This document shows positions 1 to 8,707 of a stretch of DNA of 64,000 bases, one piece after another. Position 1 is the first letter of the stretch; each line of letters begins with the position of its first letter. The notes under the pieces were generated by a model. That model was given only the letters and a program-made list of their open reading frames with translations, did not search any database and was not told the DNA's origin. The DNA comes from Paenibacillus oryzae (GTDB lineage: Bacteria > Bacillota > Bacilli > Paenibacillales > Paenibacillaceae), in NCBI RefSeq assembly GCF_001675045.1, contig NZ_LYPA01000054.1, positions 181,582 through 245,581 of the forward strand. The letters run 5' to 3'. Made by a program: the position numbers and the translations under genes.

Positions 1-1013
1 TGACTCCAAATGCTGTTGTTATAAAGCTAAAGGGATCAGACCAGTTAAAAGTTGATGATATCGAGAAGAGGAGATCTATTCTTCTTACGACACATGCCCT
101 TAATGTCATAAACATAATGGCCCAACCTGGGGAGATTGTTGTTTCTTTGGCCCGCCCGAATAGGCAAATCATATCATTGGTGGATATATGGAAGGTAAGG
201 GAAGTTCAAACCAATGCATCCGGGTTAAACATGAGTTTTGTTATTGGTGTTAAAGAAAGTGATGGGGAAATACTTTACCTAAATTTAGGTGGCGAGTTTG
301 AAGGCGGAGCTCAGCATGCTCCACACACACTCATCGCGGGTGCAACAGGTAGTGGTAAATCTGTTTTGTTGCAAAATCTAATCCTTGATATCTGTGTAAC
401 CAATAGCAAGGATCTTGCGCACATTTATTTAATTGATCCCAAGTATGGTGTCGACTATATGCATCTTGAGGAATTACCACACCTTGTCGAAGGCATTATC
501 GACGACCAGAATAAAGCAACACAGATACTAGAGGACCTTGTCGTTGAGATGAATGACAGGTACCAAAAGTTTAAAGAAATCAAAGTAAACAACCTGAAAG
601 ATTATAATGCCAAGGTATCCGACAGCGAAAAGCTTCCACTGATATTCCTAATACACGACGAATTCGCTGAATGGATGCTCGTCGATGAATATAAGAGCGC
701 AGTTTCCTCCATCGTTCAGCGTCTTGGGGTAAAAGCACGCGCGGCAGGAATTCACTTGATCTTCGCAGCACAGCGTCCAGACGCAAACGTTTTGCCGGTC
801 CAGTTAAGGGATAACTTGGGGAATCGGTTAATACTTCGGGTCGAGAGTGTAGGGACCTCTGAGATTTCTCTCGGGGAAAAGGGTGCGGAGAAGTTGCTTG
901 GTAAGGGGCATTTGGCTGCAAGACTTCAGGGAGAGTCAGGGTTGATTTTTGGTCAAGTGCCGTATCTCCCTAGCACAAGCTTATCTAATTTGATCGAATT
1001 GCTGCATATTTAA
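1..1013 (+). CDS. FtsK/SpoIIIE-type ATPase, C-terminal part (5' end outside window)
   Basis: The reading frame is open from the first bases of the window, so the gene starts upstream; the first in-frame ATG (117) is unlikely to be the true start. Visible features are a Walker A loop GATGSGKS (about 336-359), a Walker B strand ending in HDE (about 655-662), and the FtsK-like block GIHLIFAAQRP followed by a late AEKLLGKGHL segment. These are the motor motifs of FtsK/SpoIIIE/HerA-like ATPases, which move double-stranded DNA or proteins with ATP. The visible piece has no gamma (winged-helix) domain, so a housekeeping FtsK is unlikely. It ends in its own hairpin terminator, so it may be transcribed apart from the two GHKL/receiver genes downstream. 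The family call is firm; a role in conjugation, phage biology or defence cannot be decided from this fragment. Confidence 0.85.
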   Translation, partial: TPNAVVIKLKGSDQLKVDDIEKRRSILLTTHALNVINIMAQPGEIVVSLARPNRQIISLVDIWKVREVQTNASGLNMSFVIGVKESDGEILYLNLGGEFEGGAQHAPHTLIAGATGSGKSVLLQNLILDICVTNSKDLAHIYLIDPKYGVDYMHLEELPHLVEGIIDDQNKATQILEDLVVEMNDRYQKFKEIKVNNLKDYNAKVSDSEKLPLIFLIHDEFAEWMLVDEYKSAVSSIVQRLGVKARAAGIHLIFAAQRPDANVLPVQLRDNLGNRLILRVESVGTSEISLGEKGAEKLLGKGHLAARLQGESGLIFGQVPYLPSTSLSNLIELLHI

Positions 1014-1016
1014 AAC

Positions 1017-1056
1017 TCAAGGGAAGTGTGTAATGCACTTTCCTTGAATATATTTT
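1017..1056 (+). terminator. Hairpin terminator after the FtsK-type gene
   Basis: A 12-bp stem with one G-T wobble (1017-1028 with 1036-1047) and a 7-nt loop is followed by an AT-rich run ending in TTTT. It starts four bases after the stop codon. Confidence 0.65.
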
Positions 1057-1202
1057 GCTCATCTCCTATAACACAATTTCATATATTGTAGAAAAATGCT
1101 GGGTTACTACATAATAAGTTAAAGGTATAAAAAATCACTTATCGCATGAATAGTGTTAGACTGACTTTCAAAGCTTCTAGTAAAATATAAGGTGGAGGTG
1201 GG

Positions 1203-3473
1203 ATGATGCAATCATTTACAGCTATGGCCAGGTTGTTGTCACATTTAGGAGATCAATTAATTAGTAGTTCTGCAGTAGCGCTTCTTGAACTTATTAAAAA
1301 CTCTTATGATGCGGGCTCTAAGCAAGTTGAGATTAGTATAAATCAAAAGAAAAAAACAATGGTCATTAAAGATAGAGGCAAGGGGATGTCTAAAAATGAC
1401 ATAAGAGAAAAATTCTTAGTTATAGGGACAAATAATAGGTTAATTGAACAGAAGTCCATAATAGAAGAATATAAACAACTAGAGCTTTCAAATAATGAAT
1501 CAGAAATACAACAAAAGATGTCGTCTAGGATCCCTTTGGGAGAAAAGGGATTAGGAAGATTTGCAACAATGAAATTGGCTGAAAAGTTATTAATGGTATC
1601 AAAGTCAAAAAGATCTTCTGATGGTGCTTTACTTATGGTGGATTGGAATCAATGTAGGAACGATTCTACAAAAACACTTGAGGAGATAAGGGTTCACCTG
1701 TTTGATATTAATGGGGAAGAATTAAAGAATAAAGGATATTGGGATGATATAACTCCTTCGTTTACTCTAATTAAATTATACGATATAAAGGATTTTTACG
1801 ATCAAAGAATATGGGATGGAAAAAAGTTTGAAACCTTTTATAGAGATCATTTTATGAAATATGTGAACCCATTTCGCCCCAATAAAGGGTTCCAAATAAG
1901 ATTAGAGATAACCTCGGAGAGTGGTGAATTCTTCAGATTCACGCCTGAAACACTGGATAGAAAATTGCTTGATCAAGCACACTACAAGCTCAGCGGGAAA
2001 ATTGTAGGCAAAGATTTAAAAAGCTCATACTACATTAAAGGTGCTGATGGAAGAGAGTTTGAAGGAGAATTAAACACTTATCTAAGTGATCTGCAGGGTA
2101 TCAATTTAGTAGGTGAGGAAGATTTTGGGCCAATAGACTTTGAGTTTTATTTTTTTAATAGAAGAGGGGATAGATTAAAAGAAATTAAAGGTTACACAAA
2201 GGTGACCGACATTAGGAAATTATTAGATCAATACAGCGGCGGAATTATGATCTACCGCGATAATTTTAGAGTATTGCCCTACGCTGAGCGTGGGGATGAT
2301 TGGCTTGATATGGATAAAGAAGATCAATTTCGTTCTGAAGGGATAAGGTTTAACACCATACAGACGGTAGGCGCTATATTCATAACGACGCTCTTTAATT
2401 ACAATCTGCGGGATCAAACTAATCGCGAAGGTCTAATTCATAATAGTGCTTTTAACAATTTATACGATGCCCTTAGAGCAGTTTTAAAATCTTTTAAAGC
2501 TAAAATAGATCAGTATTACCCAAAAGGTCATAAATACAATGCACCTTTAACTACGGATTCTGTGAACCAGGCACTTTCTCCGCTACAGTCAAAACTTGAA
2601 AGTATAAAAAACAATATCGATGGGATAACGAAGTATACCACCATTGAGGGACAAGATTTTAAAAATACAATTCAATCTCTACATAATGATTACATTGAAT
2701 TTGAAAACAGCTACTATCAAGTAAGGACTGCCGTTAATGAGCTTGAAAAGAGAGTTGTAGAAATTGAAGGAAAACAACGCATGGTACTAGATCTAGCTGG
2801 TATAGGACTAATGGCTGAAACGGTGGCACATGAATTAAGAAGTTATGTTAATAGGATGCTTGGCTATCTAAATGATCTTCAGAAGAGAATTCCTTCTCAA
2901 AAGGAAATGATTTCATTATTGATTAGTAACACGAAGTCAATCGATTCTGTTATTTCAAGATTGGACGCTCAGGCTATAACAAGAAGAAGAGCTAAAAGCA
3001 AAGTACGTATAGTGAATTTGATTGAGGAGTTAGTATCAAGCAAGAGAGAAGTATGGAGGCAAGAAGGGACTAGAGAAATAAATATAAATCTTAAATTTGA
3101 CGCGGAGCTTTGGCTAAAAGTAAATCAAGGTATGCTTGTTCAAGTTTTTGATAATCTATTAAATAATTCGCATTTTTGGTTGATACAATACTGCAAAGAA
3201 GATGAAGACTTTCTTCCGGTAATTGATATTAATATATATCAATCTGGGATTTTGGAGTTTAGTGATAACGGAAGGGGAATCCCCTCTATTGATTCGGAAG
3301 CTATATTTGAACCTTTTTTCTCTAGAAAAAAAGACGGTAGAGGGTTAGGACTATATATAATCTCAGATATTATGTCCTTTCATAATTCAGAGATTTCGTT
3401 AAGTGAAGAAAAGAATAATTACGGTAATAAATATAAATTCATCTTAGATTTTTCTAATTGTCGTATAAATTAA
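1203..3473 (+). CDS. Protein with two GHKL ATPase modules (Hsp90/MORC-like plus histidine-kinase-like)
   Basis: 756 residues with two separate ATP-binding modules. The N-terminal one has an N box around residues 29-37 (ELIKNSYDA), DxGxG at about 57-61 and GEKGLGRFA near 113, as in Hsp90/MutL/MORC ATPases. The C-terminal one has a histidine-kinase H box (VAHELR, His about 543), an N box FDNLLNN, a G1 box DNGRGIP and a G2 box GRGLGL. A coiled-coil-like stretch lies before the H box. No membrane segment is seen, so it is probably cytoplasmic. ATG at 1203 and ATG at 1206 both follow GGAGGTG; 1206 has the better spacing. The next gene starts 17 bp after the stop and begins with a receiver domain, so the two probably form a two-component-like pair. 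Similar dual-GHKL proteins are known from prokaryotic conflict systems. The trigger and output are unknown. Confidence 0.8.
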   Translation: MMQSFTAMARLLSHLGDQLISSSAVALLELIKNSYDAGSKQVEISINQKKKTMVIKDRGKGMSKNDIREKFLVIGTNNRLIEQKSIIEEYKQLELSNNESEIQQKMSSRIPLGEKGLGRFATMKLAEKLLMVSKSKRSSDGALLMVDWNQCRNDSTKTLEEIRVHLFDINGEELKNKGYWDDITPSFTLIKLYDIKDFYDQRIWDGKKFETFYRDHFMKYVNPFRPNKGFQIRLEITSESGEFFRFTPETLDRKLLDQAHYKLSGKIVGKDLKSSYYIKGADGREFEGELNTYLSDLQGINLVGEEDFGPIDFEFYFFNRRGDRLKEIKGYTKVTDIRKLLDQYSGGIMIYRDNFRVLPYAERGDDWLDMDKEDQFRSEGIRFNTIQTVGAIFITTLFNYNLRDQTNREGLIHNSAFNNLYDALRAVLKSFKAKIDQYYPKGHKYNAPLTTDSVNQALSPLQSKLESIKNNIDGITKYTTIEGQDFKNTIQSLHNDYIEFENSYYQVRTAVNELEKRVVEIEGKQRMVLDLAGIGLMAETVAHELRSYVNRMLGYLNDLQKRIPSQKEMISLLISNTKSIDSVISRLDAQAITRRRAKSKVRIVNLIEELVSSKREVWRQEGTREININLKFDAELWLKVNQGMLVQVFDNLLNNSHFWLIQYCKEDEDFLPVIDINIYQSGILEFSDNGRGIPSIDSEAIFEPFFSRKKDGRGLGLYIISDIMSFHNSEISLSEEKNNYGNKYKFILDFSNCRIN

Positions 3474-3490
3474 AACTGGAGGAAAGGTCA

Positions 3491-5764
3491 ATGCCGGATA
3501 CTAATGGTTTATCAGATTTGTTTAAAAGAAATGGGATTAATGGTGCCATTGTGATTGACGACCAGGTAGAAAACAAAGTGAATGATATTGTTTTGAAAAT
3601 TCTGGAGGATGAAAGTAGCTATCATACAGAGGAATTTGATCTTAGAGAAGAGTTGGAAAAACAAACTGGCTATACGCTAAAGGAAGCCATAGATATGGTT
3701 GTCGATGACGAAGATATAGAAAGCATCATACAATTTCTACAGGGAGTCACTTCTTTTAAAGATAAGTTTCAGCAAGATATATCTTTATTCACAGAACTTC
3801 TTAACGATATTTTTGGTTCTGATAACGTTATTATTAAAAAAAGTGTAGATTCAAATTTTAAATTTGAAAATGACAAAATCCTTTTTTTGGACTATAGGTT
3901 AGAAGGAAGTCCTTTAGATTCAGAAAATTACTCAAAGTGTATCGAGAAATTTAGTGATGAGGTAGTAAAGAATCCTTGGTCCATAGTTTTTATGAGTACC
4001 AATAAAACGTTTAGTGTACAAAAGGAAGGAGAAGAGCTCTTTCTTGATATGCTAAAGCCTCTTGAGAAATCAAAGTATTTTAGCTTGCTTAGAAAAGAGG
4101 CTGACTACAAAAACTGTCTTTATGATTTTATACATAAATCAAAGTTCCTCCAGAAAGACTCAATTATTAATGAGTTAACTCATGTGTTGCAAAACTTTAT
4201 TGGCGGAAAAATGTTTTATTCGTTGCTTGAAGAAGTAAAAGACATAATACATACCAGCAGTAATGAAGTGCTAAATAGATTTAGGTTGTTAAATGCAAGA
4301 TCTTTAAATGAAATAATATCAAGAAAAGTATCCAAAGAAGGAGAGTCAAACCCAACCTTTTTATTAAATTGGATAGTTGGTCGTGTCGCTAAAGATGCGT
4401 TACGCGTTGATTCCAACTGGGAAAAGGTAAATGATGGTTTGGAGCAGATCAACAAATGGTCAAGCATATTCCATGAACTACACGAGGATTTTGAGATAAG
4501 GAAAATTGCAACTGAGGATATGTGGGATCAGGGTGTTAACGGAAGACACGCCCCAGTAGATTTTGGTGATGTGTTTGAAATCGAGTATGAAGATAAAATT
4601 TTACGTGCAATACTATTAACACAAACATGTACGTTGGCTATTAGAGGTAGTGGGGATAGATCAGGGCAGCTAGCACAGTTAGCTGTTCAAAATGACGAAA
4701 AAAAAGGAAGAGTATCTGGTGTGCCAATTCAATGTTGGGATTTTGACGAAATTACGTTTGATCTCGACGATAATATAAGTTTTCCAATGGATGTTTTAGA
4801 CTTGGTATCACTTAATAAGGATGGTAAAGCTGGTTTTGCACTAGGTGAAAATCTTGTTAAGCAAATTCCTAATAATCGAAACTGGAGCTCGGGTTATTCA
4901 AAGAGGATTGTTAGTCTCGTAAATTCATTAGCAAAAGACGTTGAGGTAAGGCTAGAATCCAATGAATCTATTATAGAATTAAATCGAGTATGGGTGCCAT
5001 TCGAGGTTTTAACAGAGGATGACAATAAAGTAGTCAGATTCAAAATAAAAAGGATTGCCAGATTGGAGAATCAATATGCACTAAATATTTTACAAATTTC
5101 ACAATCATGGAGCGGTAGAATAGGTTTACCTATGAGTGTGAACTTTATGGATGATTATGTAAAGGAACCGGGAAAGCTTAGTATACACGGCCATGAGTTT
5201 GACTGTTCATTCTATACTAAATTTGATAAGGAAACGAGGACAGAAGTAGCAGTTGATATTAGTTCTTTGCGTCAATCTGTTCTGTCATTGTATAAAGGTT
5301 GCGCTAACTATGACACTATTGAGGAGCTAATGTTCAGGAATGAGTTAACAACGCTTCATTATGCTTCTTCCGGGTTAGAACTTTTATCTTTAACAACAAT
5401 ACCAACTTACACTGATCAATTTCTTCAGAAGAATAATATCAGATTTAATTTTGATAAGAACTTGCTGCTTTTACAAGTAACTCTGGGGCACTTCAGCAAT
5501 ATTATCTTAGTAGATGAGGATATTCCACCACAAATTGGTACGGTTAGGATCACTGCTCAGGATATAACGTTTAATATCTCTAAAGAAGATGTTGAGGGAT
5601 ATCCTACAATAAAGGAAAAGGTACTTACAATAAAAAACAAGGAAAACAGACTATACTATATAATAACAAGCCAACACCCTGATATGAATTTTGAAATTCA
5701 AGGTACAAAACTTTTTATTCGTCCTAAGTTAGGAGAAGAAGAAGCAGCAGCTGCAAAACAGTAG
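3491..5764 (+). CDS. Large protein with a divergent N-terminal receiver domain; output region unknown
   Basis: 757 residues from ATG 3491, chosen because GGAGG lies 8-12 bases upstream; an in-frame start at 3458 lies inside the previous gene. The N-terminus looks like a response-regulator receiver: hydrophobic strand ending in the acidic pair D23-D24, a later strand with a probable phospho-acceptor D134 (FLDYRLEG), then a strand ending in FMSTN. The gap between the acidic pair and D134 is about 110 residues against roughly 40 in ordinary receivers, so a mostly helical insert of about 65 residues is present. The rest (about 200-757) has no domain I can name; a conserved-looking LLTQTCTLAIR segment lies near residue 380. 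No DNA-binding motif is evident. It is probably the partner of the upstream kinase-like protein. Such divergent receivers have been linked to conflict systems; effector function is inference. Confidence 0.7.
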   Translation: MPDTNGLSDLFKRNGINGAIVIDDQVENKVNDIVLKILEDESSYHTEEFDLREELEKQTGYTLKEAIDMVVDDEDIESIIQFLQGVTSFKDKFQQDISLFTELLNDIFGSDNVIIKKSVDSNFKFENDKILFLDYRLEGSPLDSENYSKCIEKFSDEVVKNPWSIVFMSTNKTFSVQKEGEELFLDMLKPLEKSKYFSLLRKEADYKNCLYDFIHKSKFLQKDSIINELTHVLQNFIGGKMFYSLLEEVKDIIHTSSNEVLNRFRLLNARSLNEIISRKVSKEGESNPTFLLNWIVGRVAKDALRVDSNWEKVNDGLEQINKWSSIFHELHEDFEIRKIATEDMWDQGVNGRHAPVDFGDVFEIEYEDKILRAILLTQTCTLAIRGSGDRSGQLAQLAVQNDEKKGRVSGVPIQCWDFDEITFDLDDNISFPMDVLDLVSLNKDGKAGFALGENLVKQIPNNRNWSSGYSKRIVSLVNSLAKDVEVRLESNESIIELNRVWVPFEVLTEDDNKVVRFKIKRIARLENQYALNILQISQSWSGRIGLPMSVNFMDDYVKEPGKLSIHGHEFDCSFYTKFDKETRTEVAVDISSLRQSVLSLYKGCANYDTIEELMFRNELTTLHYASSGLELLSLTTIPTYTDQFLQKNNIRFNFDKNLLLLQVTLGHFSNIILVDEDIPPQIGTVRITAQDITFNISKEDVEGYPTIKEKVLTIKNKENRLYYIITSQHPDMNFEIQGTKLFIRPKLGEEEAAAAKQ

Positions 5765-5781
5765 GAATGATTAAATTTGAT

Positions 5782-5806
5782 CTTGTTGACGAACACCGTC
5801 AACAAG
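5782..5806 (+). terminator. Perfect 10-bp hairpin after the receiver gene
   Basis: CTTGTTGACG and CGTCAACAAG flank a 5-nt loop, 18 bases after the stop codon. No clear T run follows, so it may block exonucleases or work together with the next repeat rather than terminate alone. Confidence 0.45.
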
Positions 5807-5840
5807 CAACAAAACACAAACAAAAAGAACCACATGCCAC

Positions 5841-5873
5841 GGTCAAAACCCTTATAAATCAAGGGTTTTGACC
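5841..5873. repeat. Perfect 13-bp inverted repeat at the edge of the accessory block
   Basis: GGTCAAAACCCTT (5841-5853) and its exact complement (5861-5873) surround a 7-nt centre. The right arm contains GGGTTTT. It could be a bidirectional terminator or a recombinase-type site at the end of an integrated block. No integrase gene is visible. Confidence 0.55.
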
Positions 5874-6060
5874 AACTAGTACAGATCCCAACCAACCCTC
5901 ACATGTTCCCGCATACAGTGCACGTTGAATCGGTGGCTTTGTTGGCGCGGGATAGTGAAATTGGGATTAGAATTTTAATCTCAAGCTCGGAAATAAATGA
6001 CTGATTACTGACAAAATAAACAGGATTATATTATTGGAGGATAACTGGGATGTGTATTTC

Positions 6061-6068
6061 GCACAGTC
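6061..6068. repeat. 8-bp target site duplication, left copy
   Basis: GCACAGTC lies directly before the left inverted repeat and is repeated exactly at 8614-8621. Eight bases is the usual duplication length for IS66. Confidence 0.9.
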
Positions 6069-6201
6069 GTAAGCGTCTAACAAGAAGGTGTATTCCATCG
6101 CAGTCTAGCTTTTGAGACAATTCCGTTAGAGTAATCGTTGGAGTTTTTCGACTCTACTCGAAAAACTCTAATGGGTGTGTGTTCAATTGCAAACTTTAGA
6201 G

Positions 6202-6558
6202 ATGAGAAATCGCTATCGACTCCAGCAATGGACGGAGATCATTCGTGATTGCCGTTCCAGTGGTCAGACCGTGGTTCGTTGGTGTTCCGATCACGAAGTT
6301 AGTGTGAAAAGCTATTACTACTGGCTTCGGAAAATTCGTGAAGCTGCTTGTGAATCTCTCCCCGCCTTCTCATCCCCGAATGAACCAACTCTCGTACCGG
6401 TTCATCCATCTTTGCGGACGAACGCCTTACGTTCCGAAGCGAGTCATGAACAAGCGGCGATCATCCTTCGTACGGATGCCGTTACGATCGAAATTCATCA
6501 GCATGCGTCTACCGTACTTCTCGAACAGACGCTTCGCATCCTTCAGTATGTTCGGTGA
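6202..6558 (+). CDS. tnpA: IS66 TnpA-type accessory protein
   Basis: 118 residues from ATG 6202; an in-frame GTG at 6175 would add nine residues. I chose the ATG because the typical IS66 OrfA helix-turn-helix (RNRYRLQQW, then WCSDHEVSVKSYYYWLRK) starts right there. It is a small DNA-binding accessory protein of the transposition machinery. Its last 11 bases overlap the start of tnpB, as expected for translational coupling in IS66. The reading frame is intact, although the element is probably dead because tnpC is broken. Confidence 0.85.
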   Translation: MRNRYRLQQWTEIIRDCRSSGQTVVRWCSDHEVSVKSYYYWLRKIREAACESLPAFSSPNEPTLVPVHPSLRTNALRSEASHEQAAIILRTDAVTIEIHQHASTVLLEQTLRILQYVR

Positions 6559-6907
6559 CATCTCGAAGGCCGATCAGCTGTATATCGCCTGTGGATATAC
6601 GGATATGCGAAAATCCATTGACGGCCTGATTCACTTGGTGCAGCATCATCAGCTACATTTGAACCCGTTTCAGAATCATTTGTTTCTGTTTTGCGGTCGC
6701 AAGCGTGATCTGATGAAAGCCTTGTACTGGGAAGGTGATGGATTCGTCCTGTTGTACAAACGACTGGAATTCGGTCAATACCAGTGGCCCATGGATGCCG
6801 AGGCCGTACTCTCGATCACGCCCCAGGAGTTTCGGTGGTTGCTGGAAGGTCTGTCGCTCCATCAGTCGAAAGCGGTCAAGAAGCTTGCTTTCACCCCTTC
6901 TATGTAA
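6548..6907 (+). CDS. tnpB: IS66 TnpB (Orf2) accessory protein
   Basis: 119 residues from ATG 6548, matching the usual length of the IS66 Orf2 family. The frame stays open upstream to 6338, but that part overlaps tnpA out of frame and has no family match I recognise. Family hallmarks visible are the YIACGYTDMRKSIDGL start, LFLFCGRKRDLMKALYWEGDGF, and the FRWLLEGL end. Its biochemical role in IS66 transposition is not established, but it is needed for efficient transposition in studied members. Confidence 0.9.
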   Translation: MFGDISKADQLYIACGYTDMRKSIDGLIHLVQHHQLHLNPFQNHLFLFCGRKRDLMKALYWEGDGFVLLYKRLEFGQYQWPMDAEAVLSITPQEFRWLLEGLSLHQSKAVKKLAFTPSM

Positions 6908-7004
6908 GCCGAACAAGGAGTCGAAAACCCTTGTAAAACCTGGGTTCATGCCTGCTTTTATGGTATAATAATAGGTATAGAAGACAGTGAAGGAACGGTA
7001 TCTC

Positions 7005-8543
7005 ATGAGCCCTTTGGAACAGCTGCAAAAGATGGAGCGTCGCATCGGCGACTTGGAAAAAGAGAATAAACGGCTACAGGAAACCGTGCAGTTTCTAACG
7101 CAGAAGCTGTACGGCAAAAGCTCCGAGAAAACAGCTTCCCTCCCAGTAGGGGTGGAGCAGCTGTCTTTATTTGATGAGCCAGAAACGGCAGCTTCACGCA
7201 CTGCGCCGGAGCCAACCATCGAGCACATTCAAAGCTACCAGCGAAAGAGGCAGGTAGGCGAACGAGCGGAGCTGCTTCAAGATCTTCCGCATGAAAAGCA
7301 GCTATTTCAGGTTCAGGATCGTTGTTGCGACGTATGCCATAGTGAGCTTGTCTTGGTAGGCGAAGAGTTTGTTCGTACGGAAGTGGAGTTTATCCCTGCC
7401 CGCGTTCAAGCCATTGATATCTACAGAGAAACCTTAGAGTGCCGGACCTGTCGGAAAGCGGACAAGCCTTAGATGAAAAAGGCGACCACTCCAGCACCGG
7501 TCATCCAGCATTCGTTAGCCTCCGCTTCCTCCGTGGCCTGGGTGATGTACCAGAAGTTTGTGAACAGCATGCCGCTGTACCGTCAGGAGAAGGAATGGAA
7601 GAGCATCGGTCTGGATCTGAGTCGGGCTACGATGGCCAACTGGATGATCGCGACTACGAGAGACTGGCTGAAGCCACTGGTGAATCGACTGCATGAACTG
7701 CTTGTACAAGAGCGATATTTGCATGCGGATGAAACACCCTTGCAGGTCATGAATGAGAAGGGGCGGAAGAACACGACCTCCTCCTACATGTGGATCTACA
7801 GCAGCGATCAGCATAGTACGCATCCCATAAGGATCTTTGAATACCAACCAGGACGAGGGGCGAGATACCCGCAAGCGTTCCTGAAAGGATTCAAGGGATA
7901 TTTACATAGCGATGCCTACTCTGGATATGCGAATCTAGCTGGAACCATCTCATGCCTATGCTGGGCGCATCTCCGGCGTAAGTTTGTTGAGGCATTGCCA
8001 GCGGAGGCGAAGAATCCGGAAGGGACCCTTGCCACGGAAGAGTTAGCCTATTGCAACAAGCTATTTGAGCTAGAGGCACAGCTTGCCTCACATCCTCCCG
8101 AAGAGCGAAAGGAGCAACGTCTGGTGCAGGAAAAGCCTGTACTCGATGGTTTTTGGTCATGGGTAGAAATAGCCAAAGGTAAAATCCTTCCTTAATCCAA
8201 GCTAGGCGAAGCGCTGAGGTATGCACGTAACCATAAACAAGAGTTGATGAATTATTTACAAGATGGGAACTGTGTGATCTCGAACAATCTAGCTGAGAAC
8301 AGCATTCGCTCCTTTACAGTTGGTCCCAAAAATTGGTTGTTTAGCGGGAGTCCACGGGGTGCAGCCGCAAGTGCAGCGATCTACAGCATCGTAGAGACCG
8401 CAAAGGCAAATGGATTGAACCCGTACAAATATCTAGTCTATCTGTTGCAACAGTTGTTACCGGCGGTTGCATTTCGTCAGCAACCGGAGTTGCTTGATGA
8501 GTACCTTCCATGGAGTCCAGCAGTTAGGCAACATTGTACATAA
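7005..8543 (+). pseudogene. tnpC: IS66 transposase tnpC, broken by two in-frame stop codons
   Basis: One reading frame runs from ATG 7005 (AAGGA about 10 bases upstream) to 8543, but it is interrupted by TAG at 7470-7472 and TAA at 8193-8195. No frameshift is needed to join the three parts. Part 1 holds the leucine-rich coiled coil and the zinc-binding region (CCDVC). Part 2 holds the first two catalytic Asp residues (HADETP and HSDAYSGY). Part 3 holds the catalytic Glu (NNLAENSIRSF). Each stop is one base from a sense codon that would fit the family, for example CAG for TAG and AAA for TAA. The stops separate the DNA-binding part and the Glu from the Asp pair, so an active transposase needs double read-through and is unlikely. 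Confidence 0.92.
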
Positions 8544-8613
8544 CGCAGAGCCTATGGATTCTCATGAACCATGGACTTTTCTTTTTTAATACACTTGGTT
8601 ATTAGACGCTTAC

Positions 8614-8621
8614 GCACAGTC
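8614..8621. repeat. 8-bp target site duplication, right copy
   Basis: GCACAGTC directly follows the right inverted repeat and matches 6061-6068 exactly. Confidence 0.9.
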
Positions 8622-8707
8622 CCAGTTTTTTTAGCATTTACAAGCAGTTGTAATACAAAACGGAGTACGCATGTCAATAGTTATTGGCAGAATACGCATC
8701 ACAATTT

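Larger units (their letters stand above)
5765..6060. other. Gene-free stretch between the accessory block and the IS66 element
   Basis: No open reading frame with a ribosome binding site was found. The stretch carries two perfect inverted repeats (listed separately) and an AT-rich tail with GGAGG at 6037-6041 but no gene following it. It may be the boundary of the accessory block. Confidence 0.5.
6069..8613 (+). mobile_element. IS66-family insertion sequence, 2545 bp, inactive
   Basis: Both ends are visible. The left end begins GTAAGCGTCTAA at 6069, and the right end, read inward on the other strand from 8613, begins with the same 12 bases. Perfect 8-bp direct repeats flank it. It carries the three-gene IS66 set tnpA, tnpB and tnpC, with tnpC broken by two stop codons. 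An 11-bp perfect hairpin (6141-6168) lies between the left end and tnpA and may limit read-through transcription or translation. The intact duplication suggests that the element has not been rearranged since insertion. Confidence 0.95.
6043..8632 (+). other. Terminator hairpin split by the IS66 insertion
   Basis: Removing 6069-8613 and one copy of the 8-bp duplication restores AACTGGGA-TGTG (6043-6054), a short loop, CACAG-TCCCAGTT (8615-8627) and a T run to 8632. This folds as a 12-bp stem with one bulge followed by T residues, the form of a Rho-independent terminator. The IS therefore landed in the hairpin loop. Confidence 0.6.

Noticed and set aside
6653..7228. 191-codon minus-strand frame across tnpB and tnpC
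   Set aside because: Antisense to recognised IS66 genes and rich in Ser, Cys and Arg as expected for a shadow frame.
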